Shown here one piece after another: positions 16,941 to 25,211 of a stretch of DNA of 64,000 nucleotides (the first letter of the stretch is position 1; each line of letters begins with the position of its first letter). The position numbers and the translations under genes were made by a program. A model generated the notes under the pieces. The model was not told the DNA's origin, ran no database searches, and saw only the letters and a list, made by a program, of their open reading frames with translations. Source of the stretch: Haloarcula amylolytica JCM 13557 (GTDB taxonomy: Archaea; Halobacteriota; Halobacteria; Halobacteriales; Haloarculaceae); NCBI RefSeq assembly GCF_000336615.1, contig NZ_AOLW01000047.1, forward strand, positions 103,701 through 167,700, in the 5' to 3' direction.

Positions 16941-18797
16941 TCAGGTCAGCAGGAAAATCAACACGCTGATCGTCATTACGACGAGAATGAACGCCCCGGC
17001 CAGCGCGCCACCCATCGAGACCATCGCGTTGGCAGTCGAGGCCAGCGTCTCGGTCCGGTCGTTGCCGAACACCGTCACGGTCGCCTGTTCGCTCGCCATC
17101 CCGGCCTCGACGGGTTCGAGGTCGGCGACGGCTCTGTCGACGAGGTCCCCGATGAGCGCAACGATTTCCTTCTCGGGGATGACCTGTCCGACCTGGTTCT
17201 CGGCCTCGACGGTGTTGACGATGTGGGTGTCGCTGGTCATCACCTCCATCAGATCCACGCCGTCGGCGGCGTCGATGATGCGCTGGCGGAGGCCCGGTTC
17301 CATGTTGTTGCCGTCGATGAGCACGTACGCCGTTCGCTGGCCGTTGACTTCGAAGACACAGACCCGTATCCCGAGCGGGCCGATACCCTCCTCGGGCTCC
17401 CAGGGGGTCCTGTCCCAGGCGACACCACAGCGGAGTTGGCCAGTTTCGGCGTCTGTGAGCAGGCTCCCAAGCTGCCCGGCCCCGTGGAGCATGTCGAATG
17501 ACCGCTGACTGCCGGGAACGACGTGGCCGAGGTCGTCGCCCTCGAGCCCGTCGTTGCAGTTGTGTGCGTCGACCAGCAGCACGTCGTCGAGGCCGTCGGC
17601 CCGCGCTTCCGACATCGCTGAGAGACCCACGGCGTACTCCACGTCGTCGGCACAGCCCGGCGCGTACGTGTTCACGACGAGCGCGTCGTCGCCGAAGGCC
17701 TGACCGGTCAGCGTGGCCTCGCCCTCTGTGACACGGAGGCCCGCCGTCGCCTGGTCGTCGTATTCGAGGTTCTGGTACGCCGTCTCTGCGGTCGACAAGA
17801 TCGTGTCGACCTCCCGCTCGGTGACGAGGTTGAAGTCGTGGCCGGCGGTCGCGTGTGGCGGAAAGGCCAGGCCGTCGGCCGATTCGGCGACGCGTCTGGG
17901 GAGGTTGCCGCCGCCGATTTCACCCATCGGGCCGGGGTGAATCATCGGCAGGACGAACCGGGCTTTCTCCTCGCCGCCCGGCCGACGGACCGACAGCAAG
18001 GTGACCGGGACGACGGCTTCTTCGCCGATTTCCTCGAAGAACTCCTCCAGTTCGCGCGTACCCTCGGCGATGTGCCCGATGAAGCCCCGGAGGAAATCCA
18101 GCGCGGAAACGCCGAGCGAGGAGCGCCACGGTTGGTCGATGACGACCAGGAACAGCCAGACTGCCAGCGCGTAGATGACACAGATAACCGCGAGAATGAT
18201 GAAGTCCTGCGGGATGAACCCCTGTACCTGCGGCGGGACCTCTTCCGGGCGGGAGAGGTACTCCCGGAGCATCGGGTCTTCGAGGATGAACGCGGTCGCC
18301 CCGCTGTATATCGCCAGCAACACGGCGGCAGTGACCGTCTGGACGCTCGCCGGAATCGCCGCCTTCAGCAGTGAGTGCCGCGAGACGGCCATCAGTATCA
18401 GCAGCCGGAAGGCGAATATCGACGCCAGCGCGACTAACAGCACGTCGAAGACGAAGTTCTGCCCGAGGCGGACACTGAAGATGGCGATAACGCCGGCGAC
18501 AGTCAGCATCGCGATAGTGATCAGCTCACAGATGACCGCAAGCAGCGTGGCCCGGTTCGGGGTCAACTGCCCGCCCAGTTGCCGGTCGACCCACGGTGTC
18601 ACGGCACTGGCGATTGAGGTCGGCAGGCCGATGAGAAACACGCCCTGCCAGGCGTCGTCGAGGATGAACCGTGAATCGAAGGCAACGATGCCCGTCATCG
18701 CGGCGATGACCAGCGCAAAGGCAAGGCTCGTATACCAGGTCGGAGCCCTGAAAATAAACCGCGAAAGGCTAGCGAGATTGCCCTGTGTCGCCGTCAT
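16941..18797 (-). CDS. DUF2070 family membrane protein
   Basis: A 618-residue protein. Residues about 1-220 hold six or so transmembrane segments, residues about 225-590 form a large soluble domain, and one further helix lies at the C-terminus (FILVVMTISVLIFLL). The soluble part carries conserved blocks such as FVLPMIHPGPMGEIGGGNLP, HATAGHDFNLVT, LLVDAHNCND and AYVLIDGNNMEPG. This matches the archaeal DUF2070 family, whose function is not established. Conserved His/Asp residues suggest a metal-dependent or hydrolytic activity, but that is inference. The start is ATG 18797. Confidence 0.88.
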   Translation of the reverse strand: MTATQGNLASLSRFIFRAPTWYTSLAFALVIAAMTGIVAFDSRFILDDAWQGVFLIGLPTSIASAVTPWVDRQLGGQLTPNRATLLAVICELITIAMLTVAGVIAIFSVRLGQNFVFDVLLVALASIFAFRLLILMAVSRHSLLKAAIPASVQTVTAAVLLAIYSGATAFILEDPMLREYLSRPEEVPPQVQGFIPQDFIILAVICVIYALAVWLFLVVIDQPWRSSLGVSALDFLRGFIGHIAEGTRELEEFFEEIGEEAVVPVTLLSVRRPGGEEKARFVLPMIHPGPMGEIGGGNLPRRVAESADGLAFPPHATAGHDFNLVTEREVDTILSTAETAYQNLEYDDQATAGLRVTEGEATLTGQAFGDDALVVNTYAPGCADDVEYAVGLSAMSEARADGLDDVLLVDAHNCNDGLEGDDLGHVVPGSQRSFDMLHGAGQLGSLLTDAETGQLRCGVAWDRTPWEPEEGIGPLGIRVCVFEVNGQRTAYVLIDGNNMEPGLRQRIIDAADGVDLMEVMTSDTHIVNTVEAENQVGQVIPEKEIVALIGDLVDRAVADLEPVEAGMASEQATVTVFGNDRTETLASTANAMVSMGGALAGAFILVVMTISVLIFLLT

Positions 18798-18852
18798 TTA
18801 TGTATCACAGCCTACGAGCGAATATAAAACCAGTTACATTGCCCTCCGACGG

Positions 18853-19422
18853 TTACTGGCGGGCGACAGACTGCTGGTCACAGACCGACAGGAAGTTCTC
18901 GAACACTTCCTCGCCTTCCTCAGTATGGGCGACCTCCGGGTGCCACTGGACACCGTATATCGCCTCGTCCGTGTTGCTCATCGCTTCGACGCCACAGACG
19001 TCGGAGGTCGCGGTCCGCTCGAATCCGGGCGGGACTTCTTTCACTTCGTCAGCGTGGCTGGCCCACACGCGCGTTTCGGGGTACAGCGAGCCCAGAAGCG
19101 GGTCGTCCTCGTCGAGGATGTCGACCGTCACGTCCGCGTAGCCGCCGTACTCGCCGCCGCCGACCCGACCGCCGAGTTCGTCGGCGATGAGTTGCATTCC
19201 CAGACAGATGCCGAGCACGGGAACGTCGAGGTCGAGGTACTCGGGACAGTTCCCGATATCGTCCATGTCCGGGCCGCCCGAAAGGACGATGCCGTCGGCA
19301 TCGATCTCCTCCGGGGGTGTCGTGTTGTCCCTGAGCGAGACGTCGACGCCCATGTCCCGGAGCGCGCGCTGCTCCAGATGTGTGAACTGTCCGTGATTGT
19401 CGATAACGTCGATTCGGGTCAT
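18853..19422 (-). CDS. guaAA: GMP synthase subunit A (glutamine amidotransferase)
   Basis: A 189-residue class I glutamine amidotransferase that supplies ammonia to the separate ATP-pyrophosphatase subunit for XMP to GMP conversion. The nucleophile is C73 in VLGICLGMQLIADELGG, and the His-Glu pair is in GVQWHPEVAHT. The N-terminus MTRIDVIDNHGQFTH is typical of the archaeal two-subunit enzyme, which explains the short length. The start is ATG 19422. The partner subunit is not in the window. Confidence 0.93.
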   Translation of the reverse strand: MTRIDVIDNHGQFTHLEQRALRDMGVDVSLRDNTTPPEEIDADGIVLSGGPDMDDIGNCPEYLDLDVPVLGICLGMQLIADELGGRVGGGEYGGYADVTVDILDEDDPLLGSLYPETRVWASHADEVKEVPPGFERTATSDVCGVEAMSNTDEAIYGVQWHPEVAHTEEGEEVFENFLSVCDQQSVARQ

Positions 19423-19490
19423 TACTGACGCGAAGGCTACGAAGGCGTATATATCTCCTGATGCGGTCGACGGTTCCCCCGCGTCCGGCT

Positions 19491-20588
19491 TCAGGGCCAC
19501 TCTCGAAGGGTTTGGCGAACCCCGTCAAGAACTGTCGGGCCACGCAGTTCCAGCGTCACGGTGTTGCCGCCGTCCGAGGTCGTGAGGTGTACTGCCCCGC
19601 CGTAACTCTCGACGATCCACGTCGTCAGCCAGAGCCCGATCCCCTTTGAATGGCACAGTTGCGTTTCCACGCCGCTATTGAGGACATCTCGTTCGTGCTG
19701 TGGAATCGACGGACAGTTATCGCCGACGTGAACGAACACGGTTCGGCCGTGCTCTTCGACTGAGATATACAGCGTCGGGGTATTTTCGCAGTGAACGACC
19801 GCATTTTCGATGACGTTCCGAAGCACAGTGTCGAGCATCCAGTCGGCGTACACCTTCGACTGCTCCGGGAGGTCGAGTTCAACAGTTGTCTCCGGGTGCG
19901 ATTGCGTGATTTTTTTCGCCTGTTCTCTGACACACGGCACGAGGTCGATCGGTTGCTGTGCGCGACGGTCCGCGTCGAACGCGAACTCTATCTGCCTCGC
20001 CTTCTCCGTAGTGGCGATGATATCGTCGATAGTACCGTTCAACTGCTCGACGTGCGCACGCGACTTGGAGTCGCCACGCTCTGCTGTCTCCCGCTGCAGT
20101 TCGCCGAGGTGCCCGAGTGCGACGTTGAGGTCGTTCCGGAGGTCGTGCCTGAGCACTCGAAACAACACCTCGTTGCTCTGGGTGAGTCTGCGCCGGGACC
20201 GCCGGAGCTCCAGCAGCCACCCGAACAGAACCCCGCCAAACCCGCCGACTGCGACCCCGCTTGCGAGTATCGACGGGATCATCGAGGACTGCGGTACTGG
20301 GGCGAGCAGCACGACGATTTTGATGAGCGTAAACAGCGCGATGCCCAGTCCGCACCACTCCGCGGCAGTCCATATCTGATCTCCGGACAGTCCGCTCACC
20401 GGGAGCCAGTAGTTCGCGGCTACCAGGGCTAGCGCCGGTGTCAACCCCACGCTGAGGATGACCACGTCTATCGGGGACGGCCGGACGATAGACATGCCGT
20501 GGGCGAGTAACGCGCCGGAAATCACGAAACCCGTTGCGACGACATATCCCGTCCCCAGCGACTGCTTCGTGAGCGCCGGAGAGGTCAC
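19491..20588 (-). CDS. Membrane-bound sensor histidine kinase
   Basis: A 365-residue histidine kinase. About four transmembrane helices occupy residues 12-125. The phospho-acceptor box is FRVLRHDLRNDLNVALGHL (H148), and the ATPase domain shows the N-box RNVIENAVVHCENTP and the G-box SKGIGLWLTTWIVESYGG. No PAS or receiver domain is attached and no response regulator gene is adjacent, which is common for orphan haloarchaeal kinases. The start is GTG 20588. The input signal is presumably sensed by the membrane region. Confidence 0.9.
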   Translation of the reverse strand: MTSPALTKQSLGTGYVVATGFVISGALLAHGMSIVRPSPIDVVILSVGLTPALALVAANYWLPVSGLSGDQIWTAAEWCGLGIALFTLIKIVVLLAPVPQSSMIPSILASGVAVGGFGGVLFGWLLELRRSRRRLTQSNEVLFRVLRHDLRNDLNVALGHLGELQRETAERGDSKSRAHVEQLNGTIDDIIATTEKARQIEFAFDADRRAQQPIDLVPCVREQAKKITQSHPETTVELDLPEQSKVYADWMLDTVLRNVIENAVVHCENTPTLYISVEEHGRTVFVHVGDNCPSIPQHERDVLNSGVETQLCHSKGIGLWLTTWIVESYGGAVHLTTSDGGNTVTLELRGPTVLDGVRQTLREWP

Positions 20589-20631
20589 TATACTAATCAG
20601 TTACTGTGTTCCTACTTATCCGTCTGCCACT

Positions 20632-20651
20632 GATTATCGGGTTTGATAATC
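20632..20651. repeat. Inverted repeat between histidine kinase and HNH genes
   Basis: GATTATC and GATAATC form a perfect seven-base inverted repeat with a six-base spacer. It lies nine bases after the stop of the HNH gene and about 45 bases upstream of the kinase start, so it could be a weak terminator or an operator of the kinase gene. Confidence 0.45.
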
Positions 20652-20659
20652 GAGTGGGG

Positions 20660-21208
20660 CTACGAGTCGTCGTAGCGGTCGGCAGCCGATTCAAACCCCA
20701 GTTCGGATTGCTCCTTAGAGCGGCGCTGTTCCCGCTGTGCAATGGCTTCAGGGTCCGGGTTTGCGTCGTCGTCGAGCCGCGCCCACGACTGGTGGATCTT
20801 CGCGTGACACCACCGGCAGAGAAAGACCGTTATTTCGTGTGATAGCTCGTTGCCGCCTTCGCGGTACGAGAGGTGGTGTTCCTCTAGCAGCGGTCGGTCC
20901 GCAGAGTGGGCCATCCGTCGCTCTTCAAGTCCGCAACGAACACACTCCCGGTCGTGGTTCCGAGAGCGGAAATGCGGGCAGTCGACCCAATCCCATTCCG
21001 GCTCCGCGTCTGCGTCCGCGTCATCGGGTGCAATCGCTGCCGGACAGCGAAAGTCGTCGGCACTACGGGTGTTGGCGAACTCGGGGTCGTGGTGGCCGTG
21101 TTCGCGCGCCCAGCGACACTTCCCCTCGCCGGTGACGAAGTCACACCGCTGGACGTGGTCGTATGGGTCGTCGACGCCGACGGACGTCCCCCCGGGAGCC
21201 TTCTCCAT
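20660..21208 (-). CDS. HNH-type zinc-finger nuclease-like protein
   Basis: A 182-residue soluble protein. The second half carries an HNH signature: LEEHHLSYREGGNE followed by EITVFLCRWCHAKIHQ, in addition to CVRCGLEERR. The N-terminal half has further Cys/His residues (CDFVTGEGKCRW, DCPHFRSRNHDREC), suggesting two zinc sites. I recall a haloarchaeal family of this layout (DUF7097), but cannot verify it here. It could cut DNA or simply bind nucleic acid. No toxin, restriction or phage genes lie nearby. The start is ATG 21208. Confidence 0.75.
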   Translation of the reverse strand: MEKAPGGTSVGVDDPYDHVQRCDFVTGEGKCRWAREHGHHDPEFANTRSADDFRCPAAIAPDDADADAEPEWDWVDCPHFRSRNHDRECVRCGLEERRMAHSADRPLLEEHHLSYREGGNELSHEITVFLCRWCHAKIHQSWARLDDDANPDPEAIAQREQRRSKEQSELGFESAADRYDDS

Positions 21209-21290
21209 GTGACATAGTGAGTGGCCGTGCCCCCTCAAACCCTCCGTTCCGACAGAAGACTTTTTGCCTGCCTACGACTTCCGCGGTGGT

Positions 21291-21635
21291 ATGCGTCTCG
21301 TCCACGACCCCGACGGCACGGCTCGCCCCCTCGCGACGGAGGTGGAGTACGCCGAGTCGATGCTCGAACAGGGCCGGGGGTTGATGTTCCGGTCGTCGAT
21401 TCCCGACGACTACGCGCTGGTCTTCCCCTTCGACCGCGCGAGCCGACAGTTCATCCATATGCTGTTCGTCCGGTTCCCACTCGACGTGCTCTGGCTCGTC
21501 GACGAGGAGGTCCAGGCCGTCGAAACCCTACAGCCCTGGCGCTCGGTCGGCTATGCGAACGCGGACACTGTCATCGAACTGCCCGGTGGCGCGGCGTCGG
21601 ACGTTTCCGAGGGCGATACGGTCCGTCTTGAATAA
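21291..21635 (+). CDS. DUF192 family protein
   Basis: A 114-residue protein of the DUF192 family. Recognisable segments are EYAESMLEQGRGLMFRSSIP, FVRFPLDVLWLVDEE and PGGAASDVSEGDTVRL. Members are small beta-rich proteins of unknown function, often extracytoplasmic, but no signal peptide is seen here. The start is ATG 21291, with an ACTTTTTGCC promoter element about 28 bases upstream. Confidence 0.9.
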   Translation: MRLVHDPDGTARPLATEVEYAESMLEQGRGLMFRSSIPDDYALVFPFDRASRQFIHMLFVRFPLDVLWLVDEEVQAVETLQPWRSVGYANADTVIELPGGAASDVSEGDTVRLE

Positions 21636-21672
21636 CGAGTATCAATAGCATGGGTCGTGGTAATCAGTTCCG

Positions 21673-21690
21673 TCACCTTTTAGACGGTGA
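21673..21690 (+). promoter_or_regulatory. Promoter with inverted repeat, upstream of the small-ORF leader
   Basis: TCACC and GGTGA flank TTTTAGAC, so a five-base inverted repeat surrounds a TATA-like element. The element is centred about 29 bases before ATG 21711, predicting that the transcript begins at the small ORF. A repressor binding the repeat would block TATA access. Confidence 0.45.
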
Positions 21691-21710
21691 AGAGTAGAGT
21701 AGACACCACT

Positions 21711-21799
21711 ATGTCGGAATACCCGACGGAGGATAGAGGAAGTCGCCGCGAGGCGGCTGGCCGCGAAATTCGTGGCGCGTGATGGAGCATCTTCTGTGA
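21711..21799 (+). promoter_or_regulatory. Possible leader of two coupled small ORFs
   Basis: A 23-codon ORF (21711-21782, starting MSEYPTEDRG and arginine-rich) begins where the transcript is predicted to start. Its TGA overlaps the ATG of a five-codon ORF (21782-21799, MEHLL), whose TGA in turn overlaps GTG 21796 of the synthase gene. The chain could couple translation or act as an amino-acid-responsive leader, as the second peptide ends in two leucines. Expression is not proven. Confidence 0.4.
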
Positions 21800-23340
21800 G
21801 TCAGAACACATTGTTCGAGGGGCACCCAGCGATGCGTGCGCTCTCAGATGTCGGTGAGGTACAGTTTCTCGACACGACACTTCGCGACGGTGAGCAAGCC
21901 CCCGGCGTGTCGCTGACGCCGGACGACAAGGCCGATATCGCCCGCTCGCTCGATGCGGCCCGTATCGACGTCATCGAAGCCGGGAGCGCCTGTACCGGCC
22001 CCGGCGAGCGCGAGACGATCTCTCGCGTCGCGGGGCTCGACCTCGACGGTACCGTCACTAGCTTCTGTCGAGGTATCCGGAACGATATCGACCTCGCGCT
22101 CGACTGTGGTGTCGACGGCATCAATCTCGTCGTTCCGGCCAGCGACAAGCATGTGGAGCAGAAGGTCGGCACGTCCAAGTCTGAGAACGTCGAGAACACC
22201 GTCGAACTGGTGGAGTACGCCGCCGACCACGGGCTCTGGGTCGAGGTCATCGGCGAGGACGGCTCGCGAGCCGATCTGGACTACCTCGAAGAGCTGCTCG
22301 GCGCCGCCGTCGAGGCCGGCGCGGACCGCATCTGCTGGGCCGACACCGTCGGTCACGCGACGCCGGACCGCGCACTCGAATGCGTCTCCCGGCTCTCCGA
22401 CCTGGGCCCAGTCAGTACCCACACCCACGACGACCTGGGGCTCGCAGTGACGAACGCCCTGGTCTCCATCGCGGCAGGTGCAGACCTCGTCCACGGGACG
22501 ATAAACGGCATCGGCGAGCGCGCCGGCAACGTCGCCCTCGAAGAGATCGCTATCGCGCTCGACCACGGCTACGGCGTCGAGTCGATGGCCCTGACCGAGG
22601 TGTACGACCTCGCCCAGCTCATCGCCAACCGGACCGGCATCCCGCTGGCTCCCAACAAGGCGGTCGTCGGCGAGAACGCCTTCACCCACGAGTCCGGTAT
22701 CCACACCGACGGCACGCTCAAGGACGACTCGATGTACGAGCCGTACCCGCCGGAGAAAGTGGGCCGCGAGCGCCGCCTCGCGCTCGGGAAGCACGCGGGC
22801 CGGGCCGGTGTCGAGGCTGCACTCGACGAGCACGACGTCGAGGTCACAGATGACCAGCTCTCGGAGATCGTCAGCCGAGTCAAGGAGATCGGTGACCGCG
22901 GCAAGCGCGTCACCGACGCCGACCTGCTGACTATCGCCGACGAGGTGACCGGCGACGCGCGCGACCGCCGGGTCGAACTGCTCGGCCTGACCGCTGTTTC
23001 CGGCTCCGATACACCGACAGCGAGCGTCCGGCTCGCGGTCGACGGCGAGGAACGCAAGGAGGCAGCGGTCGGCTCCGGGCCGGTCGACGCCGCGATGAAC
23101 GCCGCCGAGGTGGCGCTGTCCCACACCGCCGACGCGACGCTCGAAGACTACCACGTCGACGCCATCACCGGCGGAACGGACGCGCTCGTCACGGTCGAAA
23201 TCGAGATGTCACGCGGCGACGACCACGTCGTCGTCTCCGCCAGCGACTCTGACATCACACGGGCGTCCGTGCGCGCGATGGTCGACGCGATGGACCGCCT
23301 CGTCGCCGACGACGAGGACCCGCTCGTCGCCGACGACTGA
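21796..23340 (+). CDS. (R)-citramalate synthase / 2-isopropylmalate synthase family
   Basis: A 514-residue LeuA/CimA-type acyl-transferase that condenses acetyl-CoA with pyruvate or 2-oxoisovalerate, starting isoleucine or leucine synthesis. Catalytic motifs are VQFLDTTLRDGEQAPGVSL, STHTHDDLGLAV (metal His-x-His) and GTINGIGERAGNVALEE. NAFTHESGIHTDG follows, and a C-terminal regulatory domain is present (about 390-510). Sequence alone does not settle which 2-oxo acid is used. GTG 21796 is chosen because it overlaps the preceding small ORF; GTG 21772 and ATG 21832 are alternatives. It is separated by 74 bases from the convergent terpene synthase-like gene. Confidence 0.9.
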   Translation: MSQNTLFEGHPAMRALSDVGEVQFLDTTLRDGEQAPGVSLTPDDKADIARSLDAARIDVIEAGSACTGPGERETISRVAGLDLDGTVTSFCRGIRNDIDLALDCGVDGINLVVPASDKHVEQKVGTSKSENVENTVELVEYAADHGLWVEVIGEDGSRADLDYLEELLGAAVEAGADRICWADTVGHATPDRALECVSRLSDLGPVSTHTHDDLGLAVTNALVSIAAGADLVHGTINGIGERAGNVALEEIAIALDHGYGVESMALTEVYDLAQLIANRTGIPLAPNKAVVGENAFTHESGIHTDGTLKDDSMYEPYPPEKVGRERRLALGKHAGRAGVEAALDEHDVEVTDDQLSEIVSRVKEIGDRGKRVTDADLLTIADEVTGDARDRRVELLGLTAVSGSDTPTASVRLAVDGEERKEAAVGSGPVDAAMNAAEVALSHTADATLEDYHVDAITGGTDALVTVEIEMSRGDDHVVVSASDSDITRASVRAMVDAMDRLVADDEDPLVADD

Positions 23341-23414
23341 CGGCACGACAGCTCTCTGGTTCAAACGCGTAGAATCAGTCTGGCCCTCACCGCGGACCAC
23401 CACATGTCGTTTTG

Positions 23415-24383
23415 TTACTTATATCCGCGGCTGGCTTCGTGGTACTGGAACACTGTCTCCATGCCCTGCACCAGTGCGTCGAGGTCGACGCTGTCCGTGT
23501 CGAACTCGCGGTCACGGACGGACTGGTAGATGTCGGCCCACCGGTCCCGGAACCGGGCCTCGAACTGTTCGGCTTTGATTTTGTCGATGAGTTCGGCCTT
23601 TCCGTCAGGGTTTTCCAGTTCTTCGGGAGTGACGAACCCTTCTTGAAGGGCCAGCACGACGATTCCCGCGGTGTAGTCTCCCTCCCTGACTTCTCGTTCC
23701 CAGGTCGTGAGCCAGTTGCCGATGCGGGCCATTTCTTGCAGGTCCCAGATCAGGTCCCGGACCGTGCCGTAATCGGCGAGTTCGAATTCCGGCGAATACA
23801 TGAGGTCAACGGCCGCGTAGGGGAACATTACCATGTTATGTGCCCCGTATGTTTCGGCCCCGCTGAGGTTCGCAATCCGTGGGTTCTCGTTGACGACGGC
23901 GCTGTAATCCATCGCGTTCAGCGTCTGTCGCATATCGTAGGTGAACACGTCGTAGAACTCGTCGACCCGGGGCGCGTCAGCTAGTCCACCCTCGAACTCG
24001 CGCCACACACGCTCGATAAAGGAGAAATATTCCTCGCTTACCGCCGCACGGCTCGGGTCAACGGACGACGGGTCCTGCACGAGTCGTCGGGCCTCTTCGA
24101 AGGTGTCTCGGTCCCCGTCGTTCTCGACGATGTCGTCCAGAATCGTGACGTACATCGTGAGTACCGTCTTCTGCGTCCGGACGTGGTCTGCGTGGTCCGG
24201 GTGGACGGAGGAGAGCGTGAACTCGGGGAACAGCGAGTAGATCCACTGCCAGAGGAACCGGTCACGCTCGCCACAGACCCGCTCGTACTCGTCTGCCAGT
24301 TCTGCAACCCGGTCGGGGAGGCTGGTCGTCCGAACCTCTTCGAGAAGGTCCTGCGTATCGACCGAGGGTGACTCAACGCTCAT
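23415..24383 (-). CDS. Class I terpene synthase-like protein
   Basis: A 322-residue, largely helical, acidic protein. It carries the two metal-binding motifs of class I terpene cyclases at the expected positions. The aspartate-rich DDxxE is in TILDDIVENDGD (D83-E87). The NSE-type triad is in IGNWLTTWEREVREGD (N223, T227, E231). The 140-residue spacing between them and the total length are as in bacterial sesquiterpene cyclases. The segment after the triad (GDYTAGIVVLALQEG) also fits. A pyrophosphate-sensor arginine is less clear; R169 is the nearest candidate. Such enzymes ionise farnesyl or geranylgeranyl diphosphate and cyclise it. No tailoring P450 gene is adjacent. The product is unknown. 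Confidence 0.78.
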   Translation of the reverse strand: MSVESPSVDTQDLLEEVRTTSLPDRVAELADEYERVCGERDRFLWQWIYSLFPEFTLSSVHPDHADHVRTQKTVLTMYVTILDDIVENDGDRDTFEEARRLVQDPSSVDPSRAAVSEEYFSFIERVWREFEGGLADAPRVDEFYDVFTYDMRQTLNAMDYSAVVNENPRIANLSGAETYGAHNMVMFPYAAVDLMYSPEFELADYGTVRDLIWDLQEMARIGNWLTTWEREVREGDYTAGIVVLALQEGFVTPEELENPDGKAELIDKIKAEQFEARFRDRWADIYQSVRDREFDTDSVDLDALVQGMETVFQYHEASRGYK

Positions 24384-24812
24384 TGTGACTGCCCCCCAAC
24401 GCTTGCACCCTGCATCTCGGCACAGCCAGTTGAATAATGTTCGATTAACCGACTTTTGGGTGTTTCTACTTCTTCAGATTGGTCGGTCACTGCCTCGATG
24501 CTTTTGCCCGACCGCGAGCCGGTTTCAATCAGTTGGTGTCCGAGGTCCATACATTCGAGAGGCGAAGTTGCGCTTATAGTGGTACTGACCTGTAGGGTGC
24601 TGGTAATGTGCTATTAACAGTATACTTAAACAATTTTACTCTAAGTTACGTACCAGTTTTTCAATTGCTACTACAAAGGAAATATCTGCTTACTGAACTG
24701 TCTCAATGATATTCAAATGAGTGAGGAAATAAGGCGACAATAATGCACCTCTTGACGGGAGTCACGGGTAAGGGTACACAGCGCCAGCAGAACAGTCGCA
24801 CACGGAGCCGAG
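24384..24812. other. Intergenic, strongly AT-rich region without a supported gene
   Basis: A 429-base gap. The part from about 24600 to 24750 is far richer in A and T than the rest of the window and holds an eight-base palindrome AGTATACT (24617-24624). I see no credible ORF or RNA gene. The left end must contain the promoter of the terpene synthase-like gene, with an ATTATTC element near 24430. The right end abuts the stop of the HalOD1 gene. Confidence 0.6.
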
Positions 24813-25112
24813 TTACGCTTCGAGCCCAGTTGCCGCCGAGACGTCGCGGGACGGTGTCACCAGCACCGAACGGTTTCCTTCGACTTCGATACGACAGCCA
24901 GCCATACTGAACACGACCAGCCCGTCAGGGCTCGTGGTGCCGTCCGTATCGGGACGGAACAGTCGGTCCAGCGCATCAGGGTCGATACAGTCACTGATTC
25001 GGTCATCGAGGTCGACGGGGTCGATACCCAGCGTGTCGGCCACGGCGTGGACGATGGTTTCGCTCAGCGGTTCGTTGGGTGTCGGTCTGTAGACCAGTTT
25101 TGCCTGGGACAT
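24813..25112 (-). CDS. HalOD1 output-domain protein
   Basis: A 99-residue protein consisting of a single HalOD1 output domain, a haloarchaeal domain of signal-transduction proteins. Features are PLSETIVHAVADTLGIDPVDLD at residues 15-36 and the closing GLVVFSMAGCRIEVEGN block. Standalone versions are common in haloarchaea and presumably interact with regulators. It lies downstream of the Bat-type sensor gene on the same strand, with a 99-base gap. The start is ATG 25112. Confidence 0.82.
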   Translation of the reverse strand: MSQAKLVYRPTPNEPLSETIVHAVADTLGIDPVDLDDRISDCIDPDALDRLFRPDTDGTTSPDGLVVFSMAGCRIEVEGNRSVLVTPSRDVSAATGLEA

Positions 25113-25211
25113 AGTTTGTCGCTGTTTGTCCCTTGATGAGTGATTGAAAAGGTGATTGTGGCTATACAGATACAGCCCGCCGGACTGGTCACTACTACTA
25201 TAGCGACGGTC

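Noticed and set aside
24385..24579. 64-codon ORF divergent from the terpene synthase-like gene
   Set aside because: No domain, no suitable promoter, and composition like non-coding sequence.
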